DNA of 64,000 nt. It comes from CAZJYI01 sp964550025. GTDB taxonomy: Bacteria > Verrucomicrobiota > Kiritimatiellia > UBA8416 > CAYOBW01. This document shows, one piece after another, positions 1-9,800 of this stretch; the stretch's first letter is position 1; every line of letters starts with the position of its first letter. The stretch lies in contig CAZJYI010000026.1 of NCBI GenBank assembly GCA_964550025.1, forward strand, positions 27,076-91,075, read 5' to 3'. The notes under the pieces are model-generated. The model was not told the origin of the DNA and searched no databases. It saw only the letters and a program-made list of their open reading frames with translations. A program made the position numbers and the translations under genes.

Positions 1-1314
1 ATCACCGGGGAGAAGGACTCGGCACTTGGCGAACAGCTCGAGAACTTCGCCGACGCTTTTGGCGATGCCTTTCTCGGGGGGCGCCGACTTGCCAGACCTC
101 GTACGTGGCGAGACGCTTTCAGTCTGCTGGCGTCCCAGATCGAGACGCTTCCGGCCGGGGGAAAGAAGGTCATCTTCCTGGACGAGCTCCCCTGGCTTGC
201 ATCGCGCCGTTCCGGCTTCCTGTCGGCCCTGGACTACTTCTGGAACCATTGGGCGTCTCGGCGTGACGACGTCCTTCTGATCGTCTGCGGTTCGGCGGCT
301 TCATGGATGATCAAGAAGGTGATTCGTCACAAGGGCGGGCTTCACAATCGAATCACGGAGCGCATGCGGCTACTGCCGTTCACTCTGAGCGAGACGGAAG
401 CGTACCTGGCGTCGCGAGGGATCCGGCTCGACCGGCTCCAGATCGCCGAGCTGTACATGGCCGTGGGCGGAGTTCCTCACTACCTGCGACACGTTCGGCG
501 AGGACTTTCCGCGGCCCAGAACATCGACCGAATGTGCTTCGGCAAGGACGGCATGCTTGTCGACGAGTTCCCTCAGCTCTTTGCATCGCTGTTCGAACAT
601 GAGGCATGTCACGTCGCCGTCGTGCGGGCACTTGCGAGGAATCACCGCGGCATGACGCGCGACGACATACTGGAGGCAGCGGGTCTCTCCAGCGGCGGAG
701 GCGCCACGGACGTGTTGTCCGGTTTGGAGGAGTCCGGTTTCATCGGCAGCTACATACCCTTCGGCAAAACGAAGAGAGAAACGCTGTACTACCTCACGGA
801 CGAGTATTCCCTGTTTTTCCTGACCTGGATCGACACCGCGCCACGAAACGTCGTGACCGCCCCTTCGTCCGGTTATTGGCATCACAAGAGCCGAAGTCGG
901 TCGTGGTCAAGCTGGAGCGGCTATGCGTTCGAACGGCTTTGCCAGAAACACAGCCGTCAGATCGAGAACGCACTGGGCATCAGCGGCATCTCCACGGTGA
1001 CGTCGAGTTGGCAGTATCGCCCGCAAACCCGCCGTGAGAAAGGGGCCCAGATCGATCTTGTTATTGACAGAGCCGACCGGGTCGTCACGCTCTGCGAAAT
1101 CAAGTTCTGTGACCGCCCATTCGTGATTACGAAAGACTACGCCGCACGGATTCAGGAGAAGATCGACACATTCAGGCGAATCACGCGATGCCGAAAAACG
1201 CTCCTTCTGGCGATGATAACCCCCTTCGGACTGGAGTCCAACGACTACGCGGGACAACTGGTCCACCAGGAAGCCACGCTCGACGACCTCTATGCGGAGG
1301 TCAGGCCGGGGTGA
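1..1314 (+). CDS. AAA-family ATPase with C-terminal PD-(D/E)XK nuclease-like (DUF234-type) domain, 5' truncated by window edge
   Basis: The frame is open from base 1, so the true start and the Walker A loop lie outside the window; 437 residues are visible. A Walker B-like strand, VIFLDELPWL, sits at visible residues 57-66, followed by a sensor-like strand (LLIVCGSAASWM). Next comes a winged-helix-like region (RDDILEAAGLSSGG). The C-terminus carries GAQIDLVIDR and, about 15 residues on, EIKF, which is the D...ExK spacing of PD-(D/E)XK nucleases. This is the architecture of the archaeal-type ATPase/DUF234 family, which is common in bacteria and archaea and of unclear role. The gene is followed at once by a small unrecognised frame. 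Family call is firm; function is not known. Confidence 0.85.
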   Translation: MTGEKDSALGEQLENFADAFGDAFLGGRRLARPRTWRDAFSLLASQIETLPAGGKKVIFLDELPWLASRRSGFLSALDYFWNHWASRRDDVLLIVCGSAASWMIKKVIRHKGGLHNRITERMRLLPFTLSETEAYLASRGIRLDRLQIAELYMAVGGVPHYLRHVRRGLSAAQNIDRMCFGKDGMLVDEFPQLFASLFEHEACHVAVVRALARNHRGMTRDDILEAAGLSSGGGATDVLSGLEESGFIGSYIPFGKTKRETLYYLTDEYSLFFLTWIDTAPRNVVTAPSSGYWHHKSRSRSWSSWSGYAFERLCQKHSRQIENALGISGISTVTSSWQYRPQTRREKGAQIDLVIDRADRVVTLCEIKFCDRPFVITKDYAARIQEKIDTFRRITRCRKTLLLAMITPFGLESNDYAGQLVHQEATLDDLYAEVRPG

Positions 1315-1410
1315 GCCGCATCAAACGACAACCGGAATCGCGAGGGACAGGCAGAGATCATCGCGAAGGGAAAAGCCGACGAGCTGATCGAGCTGCTCTA
1401 TCTCAACTGG

Positions 1411-1683
1411 GTGGCCGAGCATGGTGCTCTTCACTCTCAGACGCCTCAGAAGATGAGAGAGTACCAGGTCGCGTTGGCCGCATTCAATGCGAAGTGCCTG
1501 CTCGCGGCACAGAATGATCCAGCCCTTGCGGAGTTCTTTGACGGAATCCGAGCGGAATTGAACAAGCAGAAAGAGGAAGGGGAAGAGCCGATCGCGGCAC
1601 TTGAGAACATGAGCTTCGCCGCATTGCCGGTGAAGGCGAAGATCATGGAGAAACTGGGCGTCGATCAGACTGAAGCCCCCTGA
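1411..1683 (+). CDS. Small hypothetical protein
   Basis: A 90-residue frame using a GTG start, with no recognised domain. It is charged and helical (for example IRAELNKQKEEGEEPIAALENM). The same frame stays open back to the stop of the preceding ATPase and reads like protein there too (EIIAKGKADELIELLYLNWV), but it offers no ATG, GTG or TTG. The visible gene may therefore be the remnant of a longer protein whose start has been lost. It is codirectional with the ATPase, and a joint transcript is possible. Confidence 0.45.
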   Translation: MAEHGALHSQTPQKMREYQVALAAFNAKCLLAAQNDPALAEFFDGIRAELNKQKEEGEEPIAALENMSFAALPVKAKIMEKLGVDQTEAP

Positions 1684-1920
1684 CCGCGCTGCTCTTCTGC
1701 AGGTCCATTCCGGGGAGACCGCTCCTCGGAGCAGGACGTGTTTCCGGAGAACTGAAGGGGCGCCAATAAGAACTCGCTTTCCTGGCCCCCGGGAAGATGC
1801 GTCTGCTGGGGGCTTCCAGGCGTTGGGCTTTCAGACCCTAAGATGAAAGACAATGGCCGGAGGGAGATCCCGTAAGGGACTCGGCGGCTTCGTTGGTGAA
1901 ACGTAAGCTGAAGCGAGCGC

Positions 1921-1947
1921 TAACTTCTAACTTAAGGTCCGACCCCT
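1921..1947 (+). repeat. 27-nt dispersed motif, copy 1 (second copy at 32084-32110)
   Basis: TAACTTCTAA followed by a TTAAGGTCCGACCCCT-type tail. A second copy at 32084-32110, in the same orientation, differs at only two positions. This copy lies directly before the Sel1-repeat fragment and supplies its in-frame upstream stop. Motifs of this general type (GGGGTCGGACC plus an AT-rich arm) resemble the short half-palindromes associated with REP-associated Y1 transposases; that link is from memory and was not searched. Confidence 0.6.
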
Positions 1948-2200
1948 GAGAGCCGAGATTCAACGCAAGGCGGAACAGGGGGATGTAGCGAACCAGTATC
2001 TCCTTGGCGACATGTACTACCTTGGTGAAGGCGTTCCGAAAGACGACAAGAAAGCCTTGGTTTGGCTTACTAAGGCGGCAGAACAGGGGCATCCAAAAGC
2101 GACGGCAAGACTTGGGATCATGTACTACTTTGGCAAAGACGTTCCGCAGGACTACAAGAAAGCCTTCTTCTGGGTCGCTAAGCTGGCAGAACAGGGGTGT
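1931..2200 (+). pseudogene. Fragment of a Sel1-like (TPR-related) repeat protein
   Basis: The frame encodes two clear Sel1-like repeats, marked by GDMYYLGEGVPKDDKKALVW and then IMYYFGKDVPQDYKKAFFWV with the usual AEQG caps. No start codon lies between the upstream stop at 1928-1930 and the first repeat except an ATG inside the repeat itself (2012). The similarity ends after AEQG near 2196, and the frame then runs into unrelated sequence and a comM fragment. Normal Sel1 proteins have a signal peptide and many repeats. This is therefore best read as a decayed fragment flanked by a short dispersed repeat. Confidence 0.7.
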
Positions 2201-2282
2201 TCCCGCCTCCCAACGACAGTTCTCCCGAGTAGAGTGCCGTCAAGAAGAACAGAGCCCAAACCACCGGAAGGGTTAAACCGCC

Positions 2283-2471
2283 TATATCATGCTGATGAGC
2301 GGCCCGCCTGGCATAGGAAAATCCATGATTGCGACGCGGAACCCGTGTGTCTTGCTGAAAAAGACGCTGGCCGAGCCGCTGGAGACGACCAAGATCCACC
2401 GTATCTCAGGGTAGTTTAAGGCACGGGACGCGCTGGTCGTGACGCGGCCCTTTCTTTCGCCGTATCACTCC
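2283..2471 (+). pseudogene. Fragment of comM/yifB Mg-chelatase-like AAA ATPase with internal TAG
   Basis: Frame 3 reads LMSGPPGIGKSMIATR (a Walker A), then LAEPLETTKIHRISG, a TAG stop at 2412-2414, then DALVVTRPFLSPYHS. ComM proteins carry the same order: a P-loop, an EALETTKIHSVAG-like stretch, and the TRPFRSPHHT motif about 10 residues later. The spacing across the TAG matches the family, so a single nonsense codon interrupts otherwise colinear sequence. Only about 60 codons of a roughly 500-residue protein remain. This is a clear relic; there is no intact copy in the window. Confidence 0.8.
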
Positions 2472-2499
2472 CAGCGTCAATCTCCTGTGCAGGGGATCG

Positions 2500-4107
2500 T
2501 CAGTCTTCAGGTGCTTCGCGCTGCATCAGGAGGTCGATTTCCTGCTGGGTTCTTTCCGGTGGCCAGGGGTTGTCGGGGGATTCGGCTGCGGGTAGGAGAT
2601 TGTACATGGCGGCCCTGACGGTCATGATGCGGCCGGCGGGCGCGCCGCCTCTGCGGCGTGCCGACGGTGTCTGGGCGTTGAAGATGAAATCGACGGCGTC
2701 GACGTCGTGGGCCTGGATGATTGCTTCGAGTCGCGCCAGGTAGCCGTCGAAACAGCAACGTGGCAGATACCGGCTGGGGTCGTGCCACATCGCGTAGAGG
2801 TAGGAGCGGAAATCGCGCCACGCCTCTCGCTTGAAGCCGAGCAATCGCGGCACGCCGGGGTACACGGCGCCGCCAACGGCGGAGATCACCGCAATTGCCT
2901 TCGTGGCGAGAGACGAGATTTCCCTGACGCGCTTGCTCTCGATGCCGACGGTGTTCAACGAATCCACTGTCATCGTCGCGCAACTACGGAACGCCCCGAA
3001 GTCCTCTGAGCCCTGTCGCATCAGGTGAAGAGGCCGTCCAAAACGGTCCCGCATGCGTTGCAGGTCGGCGGCCGGTATGCCGTAGAGAATGACGCTGTAC
3101 GAGGGACGGTAGTTGTTCTGACCGGCGGTGATGTGTCCGAAGTAGTCGATGTGACTGCCGTACCCGGGCAGGATGCACTTCCGGTTCGGTTGCATGTAGA
3201 AATTCCACATTTCGATGTCCAGGTCCCGGTTGTCCCGGACGCGCACCCGTCCTGCTGCCAGGTGCCCGGCGATGGCACCCGGATCGTCACCATGCCGGCC
3301 GCTCAACGTGATGATGAGCCCGGTGTCGCCCTGGCTCGGCCGGTAGCCCCGACGCGTGTAGATCCGCTCGCGGAAGGAGCGTGACGCCTGGGATATCTCG
3401 TCACGGTACACGCGTCCGAGCAGGAAGGTCTTGATCCTGACGGACAACTCCGCTGCGCGCAGACCTGCCGGGAACTCCGGGGCGGTGGCCGGCTTTGCCG
3501 AGTAGAGATCGGCGAGCACGATGGCGGTGATGACATACGCACCGTCGCGTTTCAAACAGAGGGCGTCTACATCCCGTCCGACGAATGCGTCGATGCTCGC
3601 CTGGTCGAAGGCTGTGCCGAGGACCTTGACCGGTCGATCGAACACGACGGCGTGCCCCTGCAACATGTAGCCGGCCGGAGTCCTTGCGAGCGTGCCTCGC
3701 AGACGCCTGTATCCCGTCAGGACGGATGGCGCCTCGCAAGCATGAAAGACAGGGCCCTTGCGCTGTCCGCGGAACGAGAGAAAGAGGATGGGGTAGGCGA
3801 GGGGCTTGCCTTTGTCGTCGCAACCAGTGCGTAGCTTTGCCAGCTCCTGCCGCGTCAGGGACGGCAGCTCCCGGACATAGCGCTCGGGCATGTCCAACGT
3901 CAGCATTTCCCCATCGACGCGCTCAATCCGGTACCCGCTATCGTCCGCGAGCAGGTGGCCGACAGCAATTTCGTCCGCGGTTGATGTCGGACGGGCACAT
4001 AGGAGGGCGATGACACAGAGGGCCGCCATACATACGTCGGCGACTCCACGGTCCGGCGATAGCCGCCTTGCGCCCTGACCGTTCTCCCGGGTGACGCAGG
4101 CAATCAT
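2500..4107 (-). CDS. Hypothetical exported protein
   Basis: About 535 residues from the ATG at 4107. The frame stays open to a TTG at 4143, and an inner ATG at 4029 is also possible. The N-terminus has a basic stretch followed by a hydrophobic run (MAALCVIALLCARPTSTADE), consistent with a signal peptide. The mature part contains no domain I recognise. It is Arg- and Tyr-rich and has a segment ILPGYGSHIDYFGHITAGQN that may be part of a folded core. It is convergent with the comM fragment and divergent from the zinc-ribbon gene. Composition and length support a real gene; no function is proposed. Confidence 0.65.
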   Translation of the reverse strand: MIACVTRENGQGARRLSPDRGVADVCMAALCVIALLCARPTSTADEIAVGHLLADDSGYRIERVDGEMLTLDMPERYVRELPSLTRQELAKLRTGCDDKGKPLAYPILFLSFRGQRKGPVFHACEAPSVLTGYRRLRGTLARTPAGYMLQGHAVVFDRPVKVLGTAFDQASIDAFVGRDVDALCLKRDGAYVITAIVLADLYSAKPATAPEFPAGLRAAELSVRIKTFLLGRVYRDEISQASRSFRERIYTRRGYRPSQGDTGLIITLSGRHGDDPGAIAGHLAAGRVRVRDNRDLDIEMWNFYMQPNRKCILPGYGSHIDYFGHITAGQNNYRPSYSVILYGIPAADLQRMRDRFGRPLHLMRQGSEDFGAFRSCATMTVDSLNTVGIESKRVREISSLATKAIAVISAVGGAVYPGVPRLLGFKREAWRDFRSYLYAMWHDPSRYLPRCCFDGYLARLEAIIQAHDVDAVDFIFNAQTPSARRRGGAPAGRIMTVRAAMYNLLPAAESPDNPWPPERTQQEIDLLMQREAPED

Positions 4108-4265
4108 GCCGACAGTATCGTTCACGCTGGTGAGTCGCTGCAAGACTTATTGGTTGGGTGATGCCGGGATCGTCGCTTGGACTTGCATGTCAACCGCCGT
4201 TGCTGTAGCTATCGGGAGCGACATCCGGATGGAACGGAAAGGGTCCCATTCGCAGGTGAAGATGG

Positions 4266-4847
4266 ATGAAATGCCCCCGATGCAAGCTCTTGTGCCCGGA
4301 TGGCACTTTGTATTGTGACTGCGGGAACCGGCTGTCACCCGGCGTGCCTCCCTCGTTGAATCTGAGACCGGTTCCCGCGTCCTGGGCGGCTCGCTTTCTC
4401 CGTCGCTTCCTCTGGTTGGAGACGATGTTGAGCGTGATGCCTTGTGCCGGGTATGCCGCTCTGTTTGCCTTTCTTCGTTGGTTCGAAGCTCTCGGGCCAT
4501 TGTCGGAATCACTGGAGGCGGTTATCGAGCCGCTTCTTGCTGTCTGCTCAGGTCTGATGCATCTCCTTGGCGTCTTCTACTTCCTCTTGCCCGGGATGCT
4601 ACTGGGACCGGGGCTGGTTAAGGGCGGCGGCTTCATGACGTGCTACCCTACGGGCCTTGTTGGACTGGCTGCTGTTTTCTGTTTCTACACCGCCATCAGC
4701 CTGTTCGGCGCCGCCGTGCTGACGCAGATTCGAGATCCACGGGTCGCGCGCCCGACCTCGTCAACCGTCTTCTGCCGGAAGAGCCTGGCTGCGGCGCGGC
4801 GGTTGTCCCGTGCCCGTAGCGCCCCGCTCCCGCGGGGCGACCAGTAG
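4266..4847 (+). CDS. Zinc-ribbon membrane protein of unknown function
   Basis: 193 residues. The N-terminus is a compact zinc ribbon with paired cysteines (CPRCKLLCPDGTLYCDCG), followed by several hydrophobic segments (around residues 55-75, 85-115 and 130-155) that look membrane-spanning. The last 15 or so residues are encoded by a palindromic repeat (GTAGCGC unit near 4815), and the TAG stop lies inside that repeat. The native C-terminus may therefore have been replaced by the repeat. Ribbon-plus-membrane proteins of this kind are often regulatory or scaffolding, but nothing here assigns a role. Confidence 0.6.
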   Translation: MKCPRCKLLCPDGTLYCDCGNRLSPGVPPSLNLRPVPASWAARFLRRFLWLETMLSVMPCAGYAALFAFLRWFEALGPLSESLEAVIEPLLAVCSGLMHLLGVFYFLLPGMLLGPGLVKGGGFMTCYPTGLVGLAAVFCFYTAISLFGAAVLTQIRDPRVARPTSSTVFCRKSLAAARRLSRARSAPLPRGDQ

Positions 4848-4974
4848 CGCGGAAATCCGTTCCGCGCCGGAGCATGGGGGAGAGGATGCGAGCCGAGAGG
4901 GGAAGACCTTCGGACCTGTTGCTCGCGGCATGCCCTCTTCTCACGCTCATGCGCGGAACAGATTGCCGCGCTAC
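4844..4974. repeat. 131-bp palindrome-ended element, copy A
   Basis: The element begins with a 24-nt arm, GTAGCGCGG + AAATCCGTT + CCGCGC, and ends with the matching outward-facing arm GCGCGG...CCGCGCTAC, leaving an 83-nt core. The core ends are themselves inverted (GAGCATG near the left arm, CTCAT near the right). Two other copies, at 57632-57762 and 60305-60435, have exactly the same length and arms. A related hairpin of a second type, CCGGCTGAAAGCCGG plus CGCTAC, lies nearby at about 5081-5102. The 296-bp gap between the zinc-ribbon gene and the symporter holds only these repeats. Confidence 0.75.
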
Positions 4975-5143
4975 TTCCCCGCCGAACGACCTACCACTCA
5001 TCTCCCCGGTCGGCAATGAGCTGTCTACCGTTCCCCCCGACGTTTCACGGCACCCGCAGTACCCATTTCAGCGCAAACGTCACCGGCTGAAAGCCGGCGC
5101 TACGACGGGCACACCTTTCTCCTCCAGGCACGCGTTGACCCGG

Positions 5144-6829
5144 TCATCGCGTCAGCAGCCAGAAACCGAAGATCATCGCGCCGACCGCCGCCCAGGAGGC
5201 GAGAAAGCCGATTGCGGCCGTCTTGCCGGGCTTCAGCACTTCCAGGCCGCCCGCTTTCAGTACCAGGTGCTTCTCGGGAATGGTCACGCCCGACGGGATG
5301 GTGCAGGGCTCGTCGGGCGCACCCTCGTTGGTATCCACCGGCGTGCGTACCAGTGCGTAAAAGCGTTCGAGCTTCGCTTCGTCCCGCGGCCTGGTGAGGA
5401 GACTCACGATGATGCCGGCCGCGAAGCCGGACACCAGGTAGAAGATCATCTGCCAGTGAAGCATCATGGCGCTGCCATCGGACTTGACAAGCGACGGGAA
5501 ACGTTCGCCCAGGAAAGCGACAAAGCCGGGGCGTCCGGTGAGTATCAGCACGGAGAACGCGGCGAGCGTTGATGCCCATGCTCCCGCCGCGGTCATGCGC
5601 CGCCAGAACAGTCCCAGCCAGAAGGCGATGCCCAGCATGGGCGCGATCTTCCAGAAGATCTCGATGCCTTCCACCACGTTCTCGATCAGGTAGGCCGACG
5701 CCAGCCCGCCCGCCACGATGCACAGCGCCACGGCACGCCCGACCCAGAGGTAGTGCCCGGCGCTCCTACCGGGGCGCAGCGGTTTGTACAGGTTCTCGGT
5801 GAACAATGCCGAAGAGGCAATCATGAAGGAGTCGCACGAGCTCATGACCGAGGCCAGCAGCGAGGCGATGAAGACCCCCAGCAGCCCCGGCATGATCCGC
5901 GGGAAGAACTCTCGGGCCATGATGCCGTAGACGTGGTCCGGTTCGACCTCCCTTCCGGCCAGGTAGCCCACGGCTGCAATGCCGGTGACGCACCAGGCCA
6001 TGGTGCAGATCCGCTTGATGAAGCTGCCGACCGTGAACCCGAAGCGGCCGTCCGACTCGGTGCGGCCTGCCGCGCAGTTGCCCATGGTGTGCGGCTGCGT
6101 GACGATGCCGACCAAGGCGTTGACGGCTATGATGGCGATGTAGAATACCGTGATGCCCCCCGGCGCGGTGAGCGAGAACATGTGCGCGTCCGTGATGGTC
6201 TCACGAAGGCCCGCGAAGCCGCCCACGGCTTTCATGACGAACGGCACGAGGGCGAAGGAGAAGACCACGGTCAGGATGCCCTGGACAAAGTCCGTGACGA
6301 TGGCGGCCGACAGGCCGCCGGCCACGCCATAGGCCACGAAGAGTGCGGTCATGATGAGGATGATGACCTGCGGTGACACCTCACCCCCAAGACAGGAAGA
6401 GATCACGGCGCCGGAGCCCTTGAGCATCACCCCGATGTTGAACATCAGGTTGAACGTCCCGACCACCGCGAACAACATGCCGACGCTCTTTCCGTAGCGA
6501 AGCACGAAGACGTCGGACACGGTGATGGCGCGGAAGCGGCGCATTAGCGGCGCAATCAGCCAGTAGAACGGCGTGCAGAACAACCAGAGCCACTGGTACC
6601 AGATCCCGGACAGACCGGTCGTGAACGTTTTGGCCGCCACCCCTACCGCCTGGTCCGAGTGCGTGCCCGTACCGAAGGCGTGCGTCATCATCATCGTCTT
6701 GCCGAACGTCCGCGGCATGAAGAAGTCGCCCATGTTCTTCACCATCCGCGCCGCCCATGCGCCGATGAGCGTGATGCCGACGAAGTAGACGGCCAGAACG
6801 ACGATGTCGGCAGCGTGTAATCCCAGCAT
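5144..6829 (-). CDS. Sodium:solute symporter (SSS family)
   Basis: 561 residues with about 13 hydrophobic segments starting at the extreme N-terminus (LHAADIVVLAVYFVGITLIG). It keeps features of the SSS family, such as the GDFF stretch after TM1 and the long TM2-TM3 region with GTGTHSDQAVG. SSS carriers import sugars, amino acids or organic acids with sodium across the inner membrane. It starts 57 bp after the PQQ/glycosidase ORF on the same strand, so a joint transcript is likely and uptake of a released monosaccharide is the natural guess. The final residues form a last TM helix; the protein looks complete. Substrate cannot be read from sequence. Confidence 0.9.
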   Translation of the reverse strand: MLGLHAADIVVLAVYFVGITLIGAWAARMVKNMGDFFMPRTFGKTMMMTHAFGTGTHSDQAVGVAAKTFTTGLSGIWYQWLWLFCTPFYWLIAPLMRRFRAITVSDVFVLRYGKSVGMLFAVVGTFNLMFNIGVMLKGSGAVISSCLGGEVSPQVIILIMTALFVAYGVAGGLSAAIVTDFVQGILTVVFSFALVPFVMKAVGGFAGLRETITDAHMFSLTAPGGITVFYIAIIAVNALVGIVTQPHTMGNCAAGRTESDGRFGFTVGSFIKRICTMAWCVTGIAAVGYLAGREVEPDHVYGIMAREFFPRIMPGLLGVFIASLLASVMSSCDSFMIASSALFTENLYKPLRPGRSAGHYLWVGRAVALCIVAGGLASAYLIENVVEGIEIFWKIAPMLGIAFWLGLFWRRMTAAGAWASTLAAFSVLILTGRPGFVAFLGERFPSLVKSDGSAMMLHWQMIFYLVSGFAAGIIVSLLTRPRDEAKLERFYALVRTPVDTNEGAPDEPCTIPSGVTIPEKHLVLKAGGLEVLKPGKTAAIGFLASWAAVGAMIFGFWLLTR

Positions 6830-6886
6830 GCGCCGTTTGCTCCTTTGCCTATCGCCTCACAATGTGATTGTTGCTCATACCGCCGA

Positions 6887-9800
6887 TCACTCCTCAACTG
6901 GAAACCCCAGATCCCGACCCTCGTGAACGGCGAGACCGATCATCTCCCCACGGCTGCGCCCGTTGTACCAGAGCAGCCACCTGTCATTTGGTTCGTCGCA
7001 GACAGCAAACGGCTTGTAGCACGACTCTGCGTCCCATGCACCCTCGGTCGGGCCGATGATGGGGTTGCCCGGGTGGCGCTCCCATTCCGTGATCCCGTTT
7101 TGCGACCGCGCCAGGCCAATTCGGGCGAGGGTTTTGTGCTCGAAGCCGATGTAGAACATGTAGTGCCAGTTGCCGCGTCGGAGGACCTGGCAGGCCGTGA
7201 CCTTGCTCCGTTCCCATTTCGTTTCAGGATCCGCCTTGAAGACCGGATTGGCGACGTGCCTGTCCCAGGTCACGCCGTCTCGGCTGGTCGCGTATCCGAT
7301 GGCGTCGGGCTCATAGTCCTCTCCACCGGAGTACCACATCCGGAAGAGATTCTCCCCGTCGTCCCACTCGACGTGCGGACACATGAGCGACGGCTCTTCC
7401 CACTCGCACTCGGCGACCAAAACGGGCTCGGACCGACGTTTGAAGTTGATGCCGTCGGTACTCGTTGCATATCCGATCTTCGACCTCCTCTTTGCCTGGC
7501 CCGTATACCACAAGTGGTACACTCCGTCCTTGTACAGAACCCCCGGACGGTTGACCTTGTCCTCCCAGCCGGTGTCCGCCGGTCCCAATACGATCTCGGG
7601 TTCGCTCCAGACTACGCCGTCCCTGCCTCTGGAAAGCGCAATCGATTTCCTCGGGCGCCACGAACAGTACATCCGGTATTCGCCCTCCGCGCGCAGGACG
7701 GAGACATCGAAAATGGTCCCGTACTCCTTGCCGCCAAGCACGGGGTTCGCGGGGTGTTTGACCCATCCGCCTTTGCCCTTGGTACCACGGCGGGCGGGGG
7801 CCGCACCGCGCGTCGCGAGTCGTGTGTCGCGAGTCGGGGATGGCGAGGGTAGCGAAGCCGTTAACCGAGAGAGCGTCTCGCTCGCGGCGATCCCCTTTCC
7901 GTCGGCCAGAATGCGCAGGCCTTTGCCCTTGCCGTACTGCTCCCCGGTCTTATCCCAGAGAATCGTCAGGCTGTGACCATGGTACGGCACGCCGTCCAGG
8001 CAGAACCAGTCCCATGTGCCCTCGGGCACTAACGGGTTCACCTCAACCGTGTCGTCCGCCCGCGGCCGCAGCCCGATGAGCCCGGTGATAATCAGGTCGC
8101 AGTACGTCGAGTGGTTGTAGTCCTTGCCGCGTTCCACGCCGCCCTTCCCCCGGTCCCATGTCCCGTTCTTCCACGCCTTGAGCCGCGTCCTCGCGATCCA
8201 GTCGCCCGTGTACGGGTTCAGGTTCTCATCAATCCATGGGACAACCATCCCGTCATCGCGCTTCAGACGGTGCGACTTGGTGTAGACCTTCAGCGTCTCG
8301 AAGTAGTCCCGTTCGGACACGGTGTCCTGTGGGTAGTCGTTCAGGACGTTCGCCAATGCTGTGAGTGTGACTGACGTAGCGAAGGGCCAGCTCGGGCCGT
8401 TCCACTGGCATTCGTGCCCCTTGTAGGAAACGGCAAACCTGGGATGCCTCTGCTCGGCGACGGTCGGCCCGTAAGGGGCAAAAAACCCCTTCGGGTCCAT
8501 CAGCTGTTTCCACGCGACTTCATAGCCCCGCTCCCGAGGCGGCAGGTTGAAGTACCACGGTGTGTACCCGTGCAGCTCGCGCACATCGACCTTCTCGGCA
8601 TCATCGCCGCGAGGCAACACTTTGAAGAACCCGGCGTCATCGTCCCAGAGCTTCTCCAGGACAAGCCGCCTGATCCGCTCCGCCTTCTCGCGATAGGCAT
8701 TGGCGATTGCCGGTTTGCCGGCCATGTCGGCAATGGCCGCTATGGCCAGCGAGTCGCCGTACATATAGGAGTTGATCGTGGCCCGTTTGCCCTGGCCGCG
8801 GTGGCCGCCTCCGCCAATGGAGACTTCCATCCCGTCGCGGTCGTCGATCTGCCAGAAGAGCCCGTCAGGCTCGAGCCGCGACTTCTCCCACTCCTGGTAG
8901 TTGCGGACCAGGTCGTCCAACAGACCGGTTGCGAAGGCCTCGTTGCGGTCGACCAGGTAGCGACAGTGCATTGCGTCGGCCGCCCAGAAACTGTAGCGGC
9001 GAGGGGAGCCGCCTTTGCGGAACCAGAACACCGCGTAGTCGTCCAGGTACCTCGCGTCGCGAATCCACCTCCCCTCGCGGAAGTGGTGGCCGGCCGGACA
9101 GCTGATCGTGTTGTGTTTGCCGCTCCAGTTGACCTTCGGGAGGAACTCGGTGACCACGAACCCGTCGGCCGTTTCCTTGATGTGCTTTCGGAAGGTCCAC
9201 CAGCGAAAATGGTAGATTTCCTCGATGTCCTTGTCCGGACACTCGAAGAGAGGCACGTTGCGCGCCATCCAGTCTGCGGCGTCCTCGTTGGATATGGCCT
9301 GGCCGAAATGCGTATGGTCGTGACGGTTGAAGTTCCCGACGTATCTGCGGAGGGCGTCGGTCTTCAGCACGCAGGGAGTCCCCGCCCCTTGCGGGCGGGA
9401 AGTCTCAGGTTTGCGGGCTACCTCCGTGCGGGGCTCAATCCGCGAGCCCTTCTTGAGCACAGTTCGTGCGAAGCGCCCCTCGTGCTCGTTCCGGGCTCCG
9501 CCTGGGGTGGTACTCTGGGTTCGTGGTACACGACTCCGAAGCTTCCCGCCCGCAAGGGGCGGGGATTCTCCCTCAATCCGGTAGAGATGCGTGGCGGTGC
9601 GCAGGAAGAGGGCATCACCGGCAACAGCGGGCGTGGCTTGGAGGATCGTCCCGTCGAGCGAATTGGTCGCGAGCGGCTTGAACGCACGTCCTGCCTCAAT
9701 TACGGTGGTTTCGGCATTCCTGTTGAAGAGGTAGATGCGATCGGCGGCGTGGATTGGGGAAGCCAGGTACTTGCCGCCAAGCCGTTCTCTCCACACGATG

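Noticed and set aside
4848..5140. Small ORFs in the repeat clusters (also at 57600-57830 and 60200-60680)
   Set aside because: Their peptides are translations of the palindromic repeats and recur in several frames; no independent protein signal.
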